41,543 nt of DNA. It comes from a virus. The stretch is taken from positions 1 through 41,543 of the IMG/VR virus record IMGVR_UViG_3300001870_000003, one strand, 5' to 3'. Numbering within the stretch: the first letter of the stretch is position 1; each line of letters opens with the position of its first letter. The notes below the pieces were generated by a model. That model was not told where the DNA came from. It was given only the letters and a program-made list of their open reading frames with translations, and searched no databases. Shown here piece by piece: positions 21,855 to 28,569 of the stretch. A program made the translations under genes and the position numbers.

Positions 21855-22207
21855 GAGTCTATATTGTCTGTCCTGTCCGTCATCTGACGGAAGTTGAACG
21901 CACAAGGATTCTGTCGTATGTCGCTGCCCTAGAAACAAGGGGGTATCAAGTACGTTGCCCGTTCCGTGACACCAATCAAAGCGGAGATGGTCTATCCATC
22001 ACTGAAGCACACGAACAAGACATCATGTGGGCCGATGAAGTTCATGTGTGGTGGAATCCTGCTTCCGAGGGCTCATTGTGGGACGTAGCACAGGCGCGAA
22101 TGGCGCGGTACTTCCAGCCGGAGAAGCGTATTGTGGTTATCAATGTTGATGACATCCAGCTAACCTCCGAGAAGAGCTACACCAATGTCGTTTTGAGAAC
22201 GCCATGA
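21851..22207 (+). CDS. Nucleoside 2-deoxyribosyltransferase-like protein
   Basis: 118 residues. The start MRVYIVCPVRHLTEVERTRI, the middle AHEQDIMWADEVHVWW and ASEGSLWDVAQARMARY have the order of the NDT/TIR-like Rossmann fold (E-x-D in the middle, S-x-G-S/D near the end). Such proteins cleave or transfer N-glycosidic bonds of nucleosides or nucleotides; related folds bind signalling nucleotides in anti-phage defence. A nucleotide-salvage or counter-defence role is possible, not shown. Confidence 0.65.
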   Translation: MRVYIVCPVRHLTEVERTRILSYVAALETRGYQVRCPFRDTNQSGDGLSITEAHEQDIMWADEVHVWWNPASEGSLWDVAQARMARYFQPEKRIVVINVDDIQLTSEKSYTNVVLRTP

Positions 22208-22617
22208 CAGCCGCAGAACTTTCTATCGAACGGCTCAGACCAATAACATCATTCGACGTTTCGCTGAGGCTCTACGAGGCAGGATTTAAGTATCGTTATG
22301 ACGCTTCATGGGTTGAGTATCCAGACGGAAGTATTCACTTGGGTATCGAGGACATCTTCCTTCCTACAGCAAGAGAGTACGCGGCCTATCGTCTCGACAC
22401 GCTGCAGATGTGGATGATGACCAGTCCTATCTTCTCGAACAGGGCAATGACCGTCGAGGTCGATTGGCGAACCTTTGAAGGTGAGAAGGGAAAGTACGAA
22501 CCACGTTTCATCGTGCGGGCGTTCGGTTCTGACAACATAGTCTTCAAGTTCTCGGCAGTCAATCCTGTCGACGCCTATGGAGAGGTCGTCCTGAAAATGA
22601 TGGAAGGAGCAGCATGA
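22204..22617 (+). CDS. Hypothetical protein (137 aa)
   Basis: ATGA-coupled. Starts ELSIERLRPITSFDVSLRLY then EAGFKYRYDASWVEYPDG, reminiscent of the 230-568 protein. Mixed alpha/beta, no catalytic motif. The 3' end carries AAGGAG for the lipoprotein gene. Confidence 0.7.
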   Translation: MTAAELSIERLRPITSFDVSLRLYEAGFKYRYDASWVEYPDGSIHLGIEDIFLPTAREYAAYRLDTLQMWMMTSPIFSNRAMTVEVDWRTFEGEKGKYEPRFIVRAFGSDNIVFKFSAVNPVDAYGEVVLKMMEGAA

Positions 22618-22898
22618 AACGCATCGTATGTCTTCTCATCATCTGCTTCGTACTCGGGATAGCAAGTGGTTGTGACCTGCCAGAACAACATCTACCTTCT
22701 GTCTATGAAGGCACAGTAGTCAGCATGAACATGAACCCCTACTACGGCGGAGCCGAGTACCACCTTGTCGTCAGGGTGGATGGTTCTCTGTGGACAGTGT
22801 GGACAGACTCTATCCTGTTCCATAAGGTCTCGTTAGGTTCTCGTGTACGAATCACAGAAGGGTACAATGGCCCGTGTGCAATCGCGGTACTGCCGTGA
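22614..22898 (+). CDS. Putative lipoprotein (94 aa)
   Basis: MKR start, hydrophobic core (IVCLLIICFVLGIASG) and a lipobox-like IASGC with Cys at residue 20, so signal peptidase II processing is likely. The mature part is a short beta-rich domain (VYEGTVVSMNMNP ... SLGSRVRITEGY). A phage lipoprotein made early could block superinfection or modify the envelope; inference only. Confidence 0.7.
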   Translation: MKRIVCLLIICFVLGIASGCDLPEQHLPSVYEGTVVSMNMNPYYGGAEYHLVVRVDGSLWTVWTDSILFHKVSLGSRVRITEGYNGPCAIAVLP

Positions 22899-23101
22899 GC
22901 GATGACATCAAGGTTGTGTGGGACAAGGAGTATTGGCTTGCCACCACGGAGAACCCTCCGGTTCACGGGACTGGCAAAACGAGAGAAGACGCTGTGGATG
23001 ATTACTGGGATTCTCTGAGAGAACTAATAGAAGACCTCAAGGAAACACCCAACACTGAACTGTCTTCCTATTGGCTGTCATTCAAAAAGGAGAACTCATG
23101 A
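22895..23101 (+). CDS. Small protein with HicB-like features (68 aa)
   Basis: GTG 22895 overlaps the previous TGA. The sequence VVWDKEYWLATTENPPVHGT then GKTREDAVDDYWDSLRELI has the strand, G-T-REDA helix order of HicB-type partial RNase H folds (consensus near G.T.eEA). No HicA partner is next to it, so an antitoxin role is not claimed. Confidence 0.55.
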   Translation: MSDDIKVVWDKEYWLATTENPPVHGTGKTREDAVDDYWDSLRELIEDLKETPNTELSSYWLSFKKENS

Positions 23102-23322
23102 TAGCTGGACTCATCCTCGAGAAGAGCCACTCAGGTCTGCACCCCGGCTGTGAATATGGGTTCTGGATTTGCATCGACAGTACAAGGCACCCTGACTTTT
23201 GTGGAGCGACCAAGACACTGCACGACGAATTGAACATCGGAGACTTCGTCGTCTGTGACCTTATAGAAACCTTCTCGAACCACTGGGAATACTGGGCTGT
23301 TGAGAAACTACGGAGAGTGTGA
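23098..23322 (+). CDS. Hypothetical protein (74 aa)
   Basis: AAAAAGGAG precedes ATG 23098. A compact beta-rich product with several Cys and Trp (CEYGFWICIDSTRH, FVVCDLIETF). Unknown. Confidence 0.6.
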   Translation: MIAGLILEKSHSGLHPGCEYGFWICIDSTRHPDFCGATKTLHDELNIGDFVVCDLIETFSNHWEYWAVEKLRRV

Positions 23323-23323
23323 G

Positions 23324-23734
23324 GTGAAGTTCTATGAGGCCAAAGGAGTTTATCTCAATGAACGTCCAGAAATCGTGGCAGCCGGAGCCAATTTTGACCC
23401 GGATAACCCGGCAACTATCGACTACTACCTGATGTTCCGGTATCACCTTGTCGACTCCCCCGATGGAGAAGGTTTGCTATGGGGTATGTGGCGCAACGAC
23501 AAGTGGGGTGTCATCTGCAGAGACGATTCGGAAAAGGGGATGTCGATTCACTACTTCTCTCCGGAACTTATTCAGATGACCGACAAATCTTTCGATGCTC
23601 CCGACGAGAGTGACGACAGACTTCCGTGGGCGAAGAAGGAAAAGAAACGGCGAGGAAAAAACGTGATTCTCAAAGTGGAAGACCGTCCTATCAAAAAGAG
23701 TGAAAGTCTGTTCAGTTCCGTCATTAGGGTGTAG
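23324..23734 (+). CDS. Hypothetical protein (136 aa)
   Basis: GTG 23324 chosen after the upstream stop; a start at 23300 is also open. Beta-rich N-terminal region with an acidic patch (APDESDDRLPW) and a strongly basic C-terminal segment (KKEKKRRGKN). Unknown. Confidence 0.6.
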   Translation: MKFYEAKGVYLNERPEIVAAGANFDPDNPATIDYYLMFRYHLVDSPDGEGLLWGMWRNDKWGVICRDDSEKGMSIHYFSPELIQMTDKSFDAPDESDDRLPWAKKEKKRRGKNVILKVEDRPIKKSESLFSSVIRV

Positions 23735-23749
23735 CAAAGGAGGCAGAGA

Positions 23750-24094
23750 ATGTTGAGCAAGGTTGATGAGGCGATGTGTCTTATTGGTAGGTGGACTTTC
23801 ACGTCAGAACAATGCGAAGATGCAACTCGCCTTATGAATGCGTCTCTTGAGCAAGGTCGTGCAGAGGGGGCAGAGGAATTAGAGAAGAGAAACTCCGACG
23901 CATTCAACAAACTTATTGATGACCATGATACCGCTTTTGCGGCAGGAAAGACAGAGGGGGAAGAGCAGGAGAGGGAAAGGATACGAACGCTTGCAATGCC
24001 AGTTGATGACTTTCTTCATCAGATGTCATTGATTATCCCCCTTTCTGCGTTCAATGACCCCACTTTTGTCCTCGCGCCGAAGGAGAAGCCATGA
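23750..24094 (+). CDS. Hypothetical protein sharing GRAEGAE motif (114 aa)
   Basis: AAAGGAGG precedes ATG 23750. The motif SLEQGRAEGAEELEK also appears in the protein at 24447 (CLAQGRAEGAEQEK), and both end in a short Pro/Lys tail near LAPKEKP. They are probably paralogues. Charged helical middle, unknown function. ATGA-coupled to the next gene. Confidence 0.65.
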   Translation: MLSKVDEAMCLIGRWTFTSEQCEDATRLMNASLEQGRAEGAEELEKRNSDAFNKLIDDHDTAFAAGKTEGEEQERERIRTLAMPVDDFLHQMSLIIPLSAFNDPTFVLAPKEKP

Positions 24095-24457
24095 TAGTGA
24101 CGATGAAGGGAAAGTATCTGACAAGAGAGGGCGATATCGTAGAGATTCTCCGCGACAATGTTAAGAATGAGGACTTTCCCATCGTCGGCATTATTACGTT
24201 TCCGAGTGGTTTACAAGAACAGATGGCAGGCCGATGGAAAATACAACGGCTATTCTGATGAACATCCTCTCGACCTCATCCCCATTCCCTACGAGGGATG
24301 GATTGTCGTGGATTTGGAAGGAGCCCCCGTTGCAAAGTTCGGAGGGACTATATGGGAGTCGGAAATGGTTGCGCGACAGTATTTACGGTGGGGACTAGAA
24401 AGGGGCGGAAACTATATTCTTGCTCGCGTTACTGGGGAGGCCGACAATGGCATATAG
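24091..24457 (+). pseudogene. Small phage protein split by a frameshift
   Basis: ATG 24091 (AAGGAGAAG upstream) reads MIVTMKGKYLTREGDIVEIL through IVGIITFPSG and then stops at 24258. The overlapping frame +1 reads RWQADGKYNGYSDEHPLDLI through to the stop at 24457. Together they look like one family of phage proteins (KGKYRTRDG ... PVVG ... W.ADG.Y ... EHPLDLI), so a single-base shift near 24216-24224 is likely. It may be a mutation, an assembly error or a programmed +1 shift. Confidence 0.65.
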
Positions 24458-24701
24458 CAAGGTTAATACAGCCGAGACCACTCTTATCCATGCAGTCGCT
24501 GACCATTATTTCCCCGGGCATAGAGCATTCGGGGCTGAGATTGCTGCGTTCAAGGAAGCCTGTCTCGCTCAGGGCCGTGCAGAGGGGGCAGAGCAGGAGA
24601 AAGCAGACCTGCTGAAGGGGCAGATTCATTGTGACATGCACGGTCGGAATGGGTGCATTGTTGTTCCCGCCTCCGCCCTTGCCTCCGAGGTGAAGCCATG
24701 A
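24447..24701 (+). CDS. Hypothetical protein, paralogue of the 23750 gene (84 aa)
   Basis: ATG 24447, with GGGGAGG upstream and an 11-base overlap with the upstream stop. Contains LAQGRAEGAEQEKADLL and ends VVPASALASEVKP. ATGA-coupled to the next gene. Unknown function. Confidence 0.65.
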   Translation: MAYSKVNTAETTLIHAVADHYFPGHRAFGAEIAAFKEACLAQGRAEGAEQEKADLLKGQIHCDMHGRNGCIVVPASALASEVKP

Positions 24702-24910
24702 ATGGATTTACTGTTCATGTAATTGATGCAGTCCCGCCCAAACCAACATGGGAATGCCGGTTGTTCGGCGGTGACAAAATGGGAATTGTGTGGAGTGTTG
24801 CCGAACCGCCCCATTGGTTCTGGCGCTGGATGCAGTTCATTATCTTAGGAAACCGTTGGCAAAGGATAGCCGCAATCGCGGCAAAGGAGAACCATGAGAA
24901 CAGTAATTGA
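24698..24910 (+). CDS. Hypothetical Trp-rich protein (70 aa)
   Basis: ATG 24698, ATGA overlap. A Trp-rich amphipathic stretch (PPHWFWRWMQFIILGNRW) could associate with the membrane. Basic tail. Unknown. Confidence 0.6.
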   Translation: MNGFTVHVIDAVPPKPTWECRLFGGDKMGIVWSVAEPPHWFWRWMQFIILGNRWQRIAAIAAKENHENSN

Positions 24911-25115
24911 AGCCGTTTATACCGACATGAGTGACTATGTTGCTAACAACGTTATCGACTGGCGCACGAACGACAATGACCTGTACTTCCGTGAAGCAGC
25001 TAGTCCAAATAGAACGACCTACATTCCTCTCGCAGCTTTGAAGCGGTATTCCGTCGAGAATGTTCCGTCTCCCGGGATAGGGGGAAGAGGTCTTCCAATA
25101 GAAAAGCAGTTGTAA
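24894..25115 (+). CDS. Hypothetical protein (73 aa)
   Basis: ATG 24894 with AAAGGAG upstream. Last gene of the operon before the 2.3-kb gene-poor region. N-terminal part acidic and aromatic, ending PSPGIGGRGLPIEKQL. Unknown. Confidence 0.6.
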   Translation: MRTVIEAVYTDMSDYVANNVIDWRTNDNDLYFREAASPNRTTYIPLAALKRYSVENVPSPGIGGRGLPIEKQL

Positions 25116-25409
25116 GCAAATCCTTTACCCCCGGTTCCAATGACTTCCCTCTGTCGCCTCGTTCATGGATTAAATGAGTAGACGATACCGTAGGTACTCA
25201 GCCGGGATGGTTCGCAGGAGAGGGGCGCAAGTACCCCTTACAGCGATTAAAGCGACAACGAGTGCGGCTGTCCGCCATATATTCCTTGCCCTCGGCGAAG
25301 GTGCAGAAAAGAACCGAGGTGGTTCCTTACCCCGCGCAAGGCGGGATGGGCTCCCGACCCTGTGGGCACCGTGCAGGGTCTCTACAACAGAAGAAGGGGG
25401 TAATGCGTA
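25116..25409 (+). ncRNA. Candidate structured non-coding RNA segment
   Basis: No gene is evident, but stems are packed end to end: GAGTA/TACTC (25176-25199), AGGGG/CCCCT (25221-25238, GCAA in loop), CCTTGCC/GGC-AAGG (25284-25301), GAACC/GGTTC (25311-25325), CCCGC-GCAAG-GCGGG (25331-25345) and GACCCTG/CAGGGTC (25356-25380). GATTAAA motifs sit at 25168 and 25245, and similar motifs recur further on. No U-tract ends the hairpins. Which strand is transcribed and the exact ends are unknown. It does not show group I or II intron core sequences that I could find. Confidence 0.35.
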
Positions 25410-25574
25410 ATGAAGAAAATGTCTAAAACTGAAAAATTGTGCGATAGTCTTGTTGAATATGAAGACCTTCTTGACGATGAAATCTTTAAGTTGAACGGAA
25501 TTATTGCGGATATTTTGGTTATTAAGGGAAAAATTGATGCTGTTGTAGATGGGTTCATGGATGATGCACGATAA
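25410..25574 (+). CDS. Small acidic protein (54 aa)
   Basis: ATG 25410 preceded by AAGAAGGGGG. The product (MKKMSKTEKLCDSLVEYEDL ...) is acidic, Ile/Asp-rich and helical, and codons are more AT-rich than in neighbours. It lies inside the gene-poor region, which hints at recent acquisition or a role there. Confidence 0.5.
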   Translation: MKKMSKTEKLCDSLVEYEDLLDDEIFKLNGIIADILVIKGKIDAVVDGFMDDAR

Positions 25575-25815
25575 GGCACAACGAATGTCGGCTTCGGGTG
25601 TAGCGGTAATGCTACAAGGCTCTGGACTAACGGTGCGACAGTATGCCAGCAAGACCGGGTGCGATGCGCAAATCAAGCGTATCGTCACCGTTCTCCGGTC
25701 GGCACTTGGCCCTAATGCCCCCGAAAAAATGCTTCAAGCCTCTGCCAAATCTTATTATCAAGTGTTGTGTCGTGTATTAAATGACCGAAAATCAGTCAGG
25801 AACAATAAGGTTTGA
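25564..25815 (+). CDS. Putative small DNA-binding-like protein (83 aa)
   Basis: ATG 25564 (25549 possible) overlapping the end of the acidic gene. The stretch LTVRQYASKTGCDAQIKRIV looks like a helix-turn-helix, followed by LRSALGPNAPEKMLQASAKS and a basic tail. The DNA also carries hairpin-like GTAGC/GCTAC and an ATTAAATGACC motif, so the frame could be part of a structured RNA instead. Confidence 0.4.
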   Translation: MHDKAQRMSASGVAVMLQGSGLTVRQYASKTGCDAQIKRIVTVLRSALGPNAPEKMLQASAKSYYQVLCRVLNDRKSVRNNKV

Positions 25816-26244
25816 CCGAATGGTTCGGGTCGCAGGAAACGCGCTCCCGATTAAACGACAAGTGAACCCCGCACCGGGTTGCTAGGGCAAATGAATGTCG
25901 GCCAGATAAGGCAACGAGGCCCGCTAGCCTTGACCTCCTATTCCCCTCTTCTAAAGATACAGGACGCGGTGCAGTAAGCCAAGCGGGGCGAATGGCCGTG
26001 AATAAGGGGTTGAAGTTCCCCTTGAGGAATAGTGTTTGAGTTGTAAACAATTTCTTTACTGCTGGTTCTCTCCATTAGAGAGATTAAATGGGACTTCCGG
26101 AGCGCAACAGCCAGCAATTTCCGGTTCAGCATAAGCGCCGTACAATCGCGGAATGGACGAACCGCTGATTAAATGGGACGATTGACCAGCCGGAAACGAA
26201 TTCGCTGCTACATTTTCACTCCAGTTGACTCTGAGTGGAGTGGT

Positions 26245-26288
26245 TCTGCTCCGGTTTTATTAAAGTTCTTACACAAAACTGGAGCAGA
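26245..26288 (+). promoter_or_regulatory. 14-bp hairpin
   Basis: TCTGCTCCGGTTTT (26245-26258) pairs with AAAACTGGAGCAGA (26275-26288), 13 Watson-Crick pairs and one G-T. The 16-base loop contains ATTAAAG, like the recurring GATTAAA element to the left. No U-run follows. Confidence 0.6.
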
Positions 26289-26394
26289 CTTGCCATCATA
26301 CCGAGTATCCATGCGGTTCTCTTATTTAAGCGTTTGGCACAATCATTTGGCATAAGGCAGAATTATTCTAGTGGAATTATGCTACTAGCATAAA

Positions 26395-26433
26395 GTGCAG
26401 CAGGCTGCTGCACAACCCCTTAACCAAGTTAAG
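26395..26433 (+). repeat. Two adjacent palindromic elements
   Basis: GTGCAGCAG-G-CTGCTGCAC (26395-26413) is a 19-base palindrome. It is followed by CCTTAAC-CAA-GTTAAGG (about 26417-26433). Near-zero loops suggest protein-bound DNA sites more than RNA hairpins. Confidence 0.6.
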
Positions 26434-26587
26434 GTTGCGGGGTACTTGCGGGGTCGCTATTATCGGATAATGCCCTTTTTCAATAATAGCGGGATTCTTA
26501 TTATTGTTTTGAGAAAGATACGGACTTTCGTATACATCTCGGTTGAACAATTATACCTTTCGTGCATTTACTGCACATTGCTTCCAG

Positions 26588-26649
26588 TATGTGCATATTC
26601 TGCAGCAACTCGAATGCACATATGTCCAAAGTTTGCCGTTCTTTGGACA
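26588..26649 (+). repeat. Two perfect 9-bp inverted repeats in series
   Basis: TATGTGCAT (26588-26596) with ATGCACATA (26614-26622), immediately followed by TGTCCAAAG (26623-26631) with CTTTGGACA (26641-26649). Perfect pairing in both. Confidence 0.65.
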
Positions 26650-26874
26650 CGTTCACAATACATGTCCGTTGAATGTACATGACTTTCTCGCACACTTTTG
26701 GCAACTATGTGTGCGTGTTTGGCAACTTTCTGTCAACCGACTACAGATTGTAGCCAGTTGACCGCCACAACGGATATTTCTGAAAAACGAAGGCGTGACG
26801 GATAGTCACGGTTTGAAGCCGCCATAAACCCGCCAAACGCGCCATGAACCCTTAAGAAATCCTTATCAGTTGCC

Positions 26875-26897
26875 AACCTTAAAATTATTTTAAGGTT
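26875..26897 (+). repeat. 10-bp inverted repeat with 3-base loop
   Basis: AACCTTAAAA (26875-26884), TTA, TTTTAAGGTT (26888-26897). AT-rich core, suited to strand opening or protein binding. Confidence 0.65.
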
Positions 26898-26932
26898 TGT
26901 GCAGTCGGAGTCAAACCGTCACCACCTGACGA

Positions 26933-26952
26933 TTTTGCTGACGTCAGCAAAA
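26933..26952 (+). repeat. 20-bp perfect palindrome
   Basis: TTTTGCTGAC followed directly by its complement GTCAGCAAAA. A dimeric repressor or initiator binding site would look like this. Confidence 0.75.
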
Positions 26953-27070
26953 CATCGCCATTTTGTCCACATGGGCGAAATGGGAGGGAAGTGTCCGGGA
27001 TTTCCGGACGGTTGGCGTTACTACCGGAAAAGTGTACCTACCCCACACTTTTTGGGCCGTAAAAGTGTCA

Positions 27071-27130
27071 GACACCTCCCGACACCTTCGAACACCTCCC
27101 GACACCTCGGGACACCTTCGGACAGACCGG
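27071..27130 (+). repeat. 10-bp tandem repeats (iteron-like)
   Basis: Five head-to-tail units of consensus GACACCTYCS: GACACCTCCC, GACACCTTCG, AACACCTCCC, GACACCTCGG, GACACCTTCG (27071-27120), and a degenerate sixth, GACAGACCGG (27121-27130). Units are exactly 10 bases, about one helical turn, so a protein would bind all on one face. Candidates are the RHH or DnaA-like proteins encoded about 2-3 kb to the right. Confidence 0.85.
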
Positions 27131-27251
27131 ACAAACCCATTTCGGATTATTAACAAAAAACGTAACAATTGGGAACGGACTTTTGCATTCCAATGTCGGA
27201 AACAATACAGAAATGTATAGTATTCGACACCCAAATGCAACTTAGTCCCAA

Positions 27252-27287
27252 CTTGGTCACGACTTGGGCCCCTAAAATGTGACCAAG
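27252..27287 (+). repeat. 9-bp inverted repeat
   Basis: CTTGGTCAC (27252-27260) with GTGACCAAG (27279-27287), perfect. Followed at about 27301-27317 by ATTTCCA-AAA-TGGAAAT, another perfect inverted repeat. Confidence 0.65.
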
Positions 27288-27451
27288 AGGCCCATGAGCT
27301 ATTTCCAAAATGGAAATGGTTCGATTAGAACCCCGTGGCGACGATTTCAACAGAAAAGACTAACTGGGACACGTCTTTTGACATTACTATGCACCATCAA
27401 GCTGCAGCACGTTGCAGCGAGAAAATAGAGCTACTTCAAGGAGGGCTAACC

Positions 27452-27805
27452 GTGGAAAACAAGGAACTTATCGTCGAATCGACCCCGTTTGAACAAGACC
27501 TCGACAGAGTGTACCGGGAACACGTCCGTAGTGCCCTCTCGGGAAGGAACAAAGAGTACGGCGATACCAACCTGATGACGTGGGGAGAGATAGGCATCGT
27601 TGTCCGTCTCTATGACAAACTCGCTCGTATGAGCAACGAACTCGAGACAGCCGGGTTAATGTCGATGCAATGGTCAAAGTACGAACAGACCAAGGAGTCT
27701 AAGAAAGCCCGCAAGGAAGTATGGCGAGACATCGCCGGGTACGCGCTGCAGGCACTTCGTCTTGTCGATGAGACAATGGGAGCACTGCCGGAAGAAGCGA
27801 CATGA
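27452..27805 (+). CDS. DUF1599/Nmad1-like protein
   Basis: 117 residues from GTG 27452, preceded by CAAGGAGG. RNKEYGD, WGEIGIVVRLYDKLARMSN and WRDIAGYALQALRL match the nucleotide-modification-associated domain 1 (DUF1599) pattern. That family is found in phages with altered thymine or other modified bases, but it is also widespread without a proven enzymatic role. First gene of a short operon after the gene-poor region. Confidence 0.75.
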   Translation: MENKELIVESTPFEQDLDRVYREHVRSALSGRNKEYGDTNLMTWGEIGIVVRLYDKLARMSNELETAGLMSMQWSKYEQTKESKKARKEVWRDIAGYALQALRLVDETMGALPEEAT

Positions 27806-27957
27806 CGGAGAAACTCGAGAAGATGCGAAAGGGCATTATCGAACTAGCGACCGAAGGGTTTGGTTGTCCTTACGAAGAGGCAGTAGAACGCGCTACAGAA
27901 TGGGTCGACCATTTTGTCGAAGCTATTCTGGATGAGTACGTAAATCCAAGTAGATGA
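27802..27957 (+). CDS. Hypothetical helical protein (51 aa)
   Basis: ATG 27802, ATGA overlap upstream and downstream. Product is acidic and helical (EYLEKMRKG-like start MTEKLEKMRKGIIELATEG, then AVERATEWVDHFVEAILDEY). Unknown. Confidence 0.6.
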   Translation: MTEKLEKMRKGIIELATEGFGCPYEEAVERATEWVDHFVEAILDEYVNPSR

Positions 27958-28175
27958 CTCCTTCCGAAACGAAACTTTCGTGCAGGAAACATCCCTCTTA
28001 TGCCGGACGCGGCGAACCGATGAGTCTCTGTGAAACGTGTTGGGACGTTTATGTCGCAAACCACTGGCGACTACAGTGGTACATCCGTGTCAAGGGAGTT
28101 GAACTCTACGATTTTGCGAAGGCTGAAGGTGCTCGTCAGGAACGCGACAAGATACTTGGAGGACAACATGAGTAG
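27954..28175 (+). CDS. Hypothetical Cys-containing small protein (73 aa)
   Basis: ATGA-coupled. CRKHPSYAGRGEPMSLCETC gives a C-x2-H ... CxxC arrangement that could bind one zinc. The C-terminal half is charged (KAEGARQERDKIL). Confidence 0.6.
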   Translation: MTPSETKLSCRKHPSYAGRGEPMSLCETCWDVYVANHWRLQWYIRVKGVELYDFAKAEGARQERDKILGGQHE

Positions 28176-28377
28176 TTCGAACTGCATGGAGTGCGCCAAC
28201 TCCGTCTTTCATGCGGGGATTCAGGGATTTGGAAAGCATGACTGTGAGCCGACCCACACCTGTACTGCACTCGGCGTCACAAGACTCCGGTACAAGTACA
28301 GCATCCCGAGACTTGCAGACTGCAACACAAGACACCTATTCGTCAAACAGGAGAAGACATGCCAGACAAAACTTTGA
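28168..28377 (+). CDS. Hypothetical Cys-rich protein (69 aa)
   Basis: ATG 28168 with GGAGGA upstream, overlapping the previous gene by 8 bases. Seven Cys (CMECANSVF, HDCEPTHTC, ADC, KTC) suggest metal binding. A longer frame from 28030 is unlikely. Confidence 0.6.
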   Translation: MSSSNCMECANSVFHAGIQGFGKHDCEPTHTCTALGVTRLRYKYSIPRLADCNTRHLFVKQEKTCQTKL

Positions 28378-28535
28378 CCGCAGAACAACTCAAAAAGCTC
28401 GACGCTATCTCGGACTACGCCCTCAAGGTTTCTAAAAAGGCGAGCAACGACAAGTGGGGCGACCGCAAGATTAGTGCAGAACTCAATAACATTGAGCTCA
28501 TGATACGGTTACTCCGAGCTGAACTGGACATCTAG
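28359..28535 (+). CDS. Hypothetical helical protein (58 aa)
   Basis: CAGGAGAAG precedes ATG 28359. Charged helical product (LTAEQLKKLDAISDYALKV ... NNIELMIRLLRAELDI). Last gene before the terminator at 28545. Confidence 0.6.
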   Translation: MPDKTLTAEQLKKLDAISDYALKVSKKASNDKWGDRKISAELNNIELMIRLLRAELDI

Positions 28536-28544
28536 AAATACACG

Positions 28545-28569
28545 AGCCCCTCGCGAGAGGGGCTTTTTT
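28545..28569 (+). terminator. Rho-independent terminator
   Basis: AGCCCCTC-GCGA-GAGGGGCT followed by TTTTTT. Ends the 27452-28535 operon. Confidence 0.92.

Larger units (their letters stand above)
25816..27451 (+). other. 1.6-kb gene-poor region of hairpins, palindromes and repeats
   Basis: No convincing gene on either strand; frames of 60-98 codons here have poor starts and odd composition. The left part (25816-26200) continues the structured pattern: CCGAA-TGG-TTCGG (25816-25828), AACCC/GGGTT (25865-25880), GCTAG/CTAGC (25881-25928), TGCTGG/CCAGCA (26060-26116), with GATTAAA at 25849, 26082 and 26167. The right part is more AT-rich, with many perfect hairpins and palindromes and a 10-bp tandem repeat (listed separately). 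It could combine an RNA, an origin and partition sites. Confidence 0.5.

Noticed and set aside
25583-25640. tRNA-like D-arm (GTAGC-GGTAAT-GCTAC)
   Set aside because: No matching acceptor, anticodon or T arms. No GTTCRANTC T-loop was found there or elsewhere in the window.
25116-26200. Group I or group II intron
   Set aside because: I could not find group I P7 core elements or a group II domain V, and no interrupted gene flanks the segment.
27061-27130. CRISPR-like array
   Set aside because: Units are only 10 bp with no spacers, and no cas genes are present; the Cas4-like nuclease at 15772 is an ordinary phage type.
26395-27240. Several frames of 60-98 codons in the gene-poor region
   Set aside because: No good start sites, erratic composition, and they run through palindromes and the 10-bp repeats.
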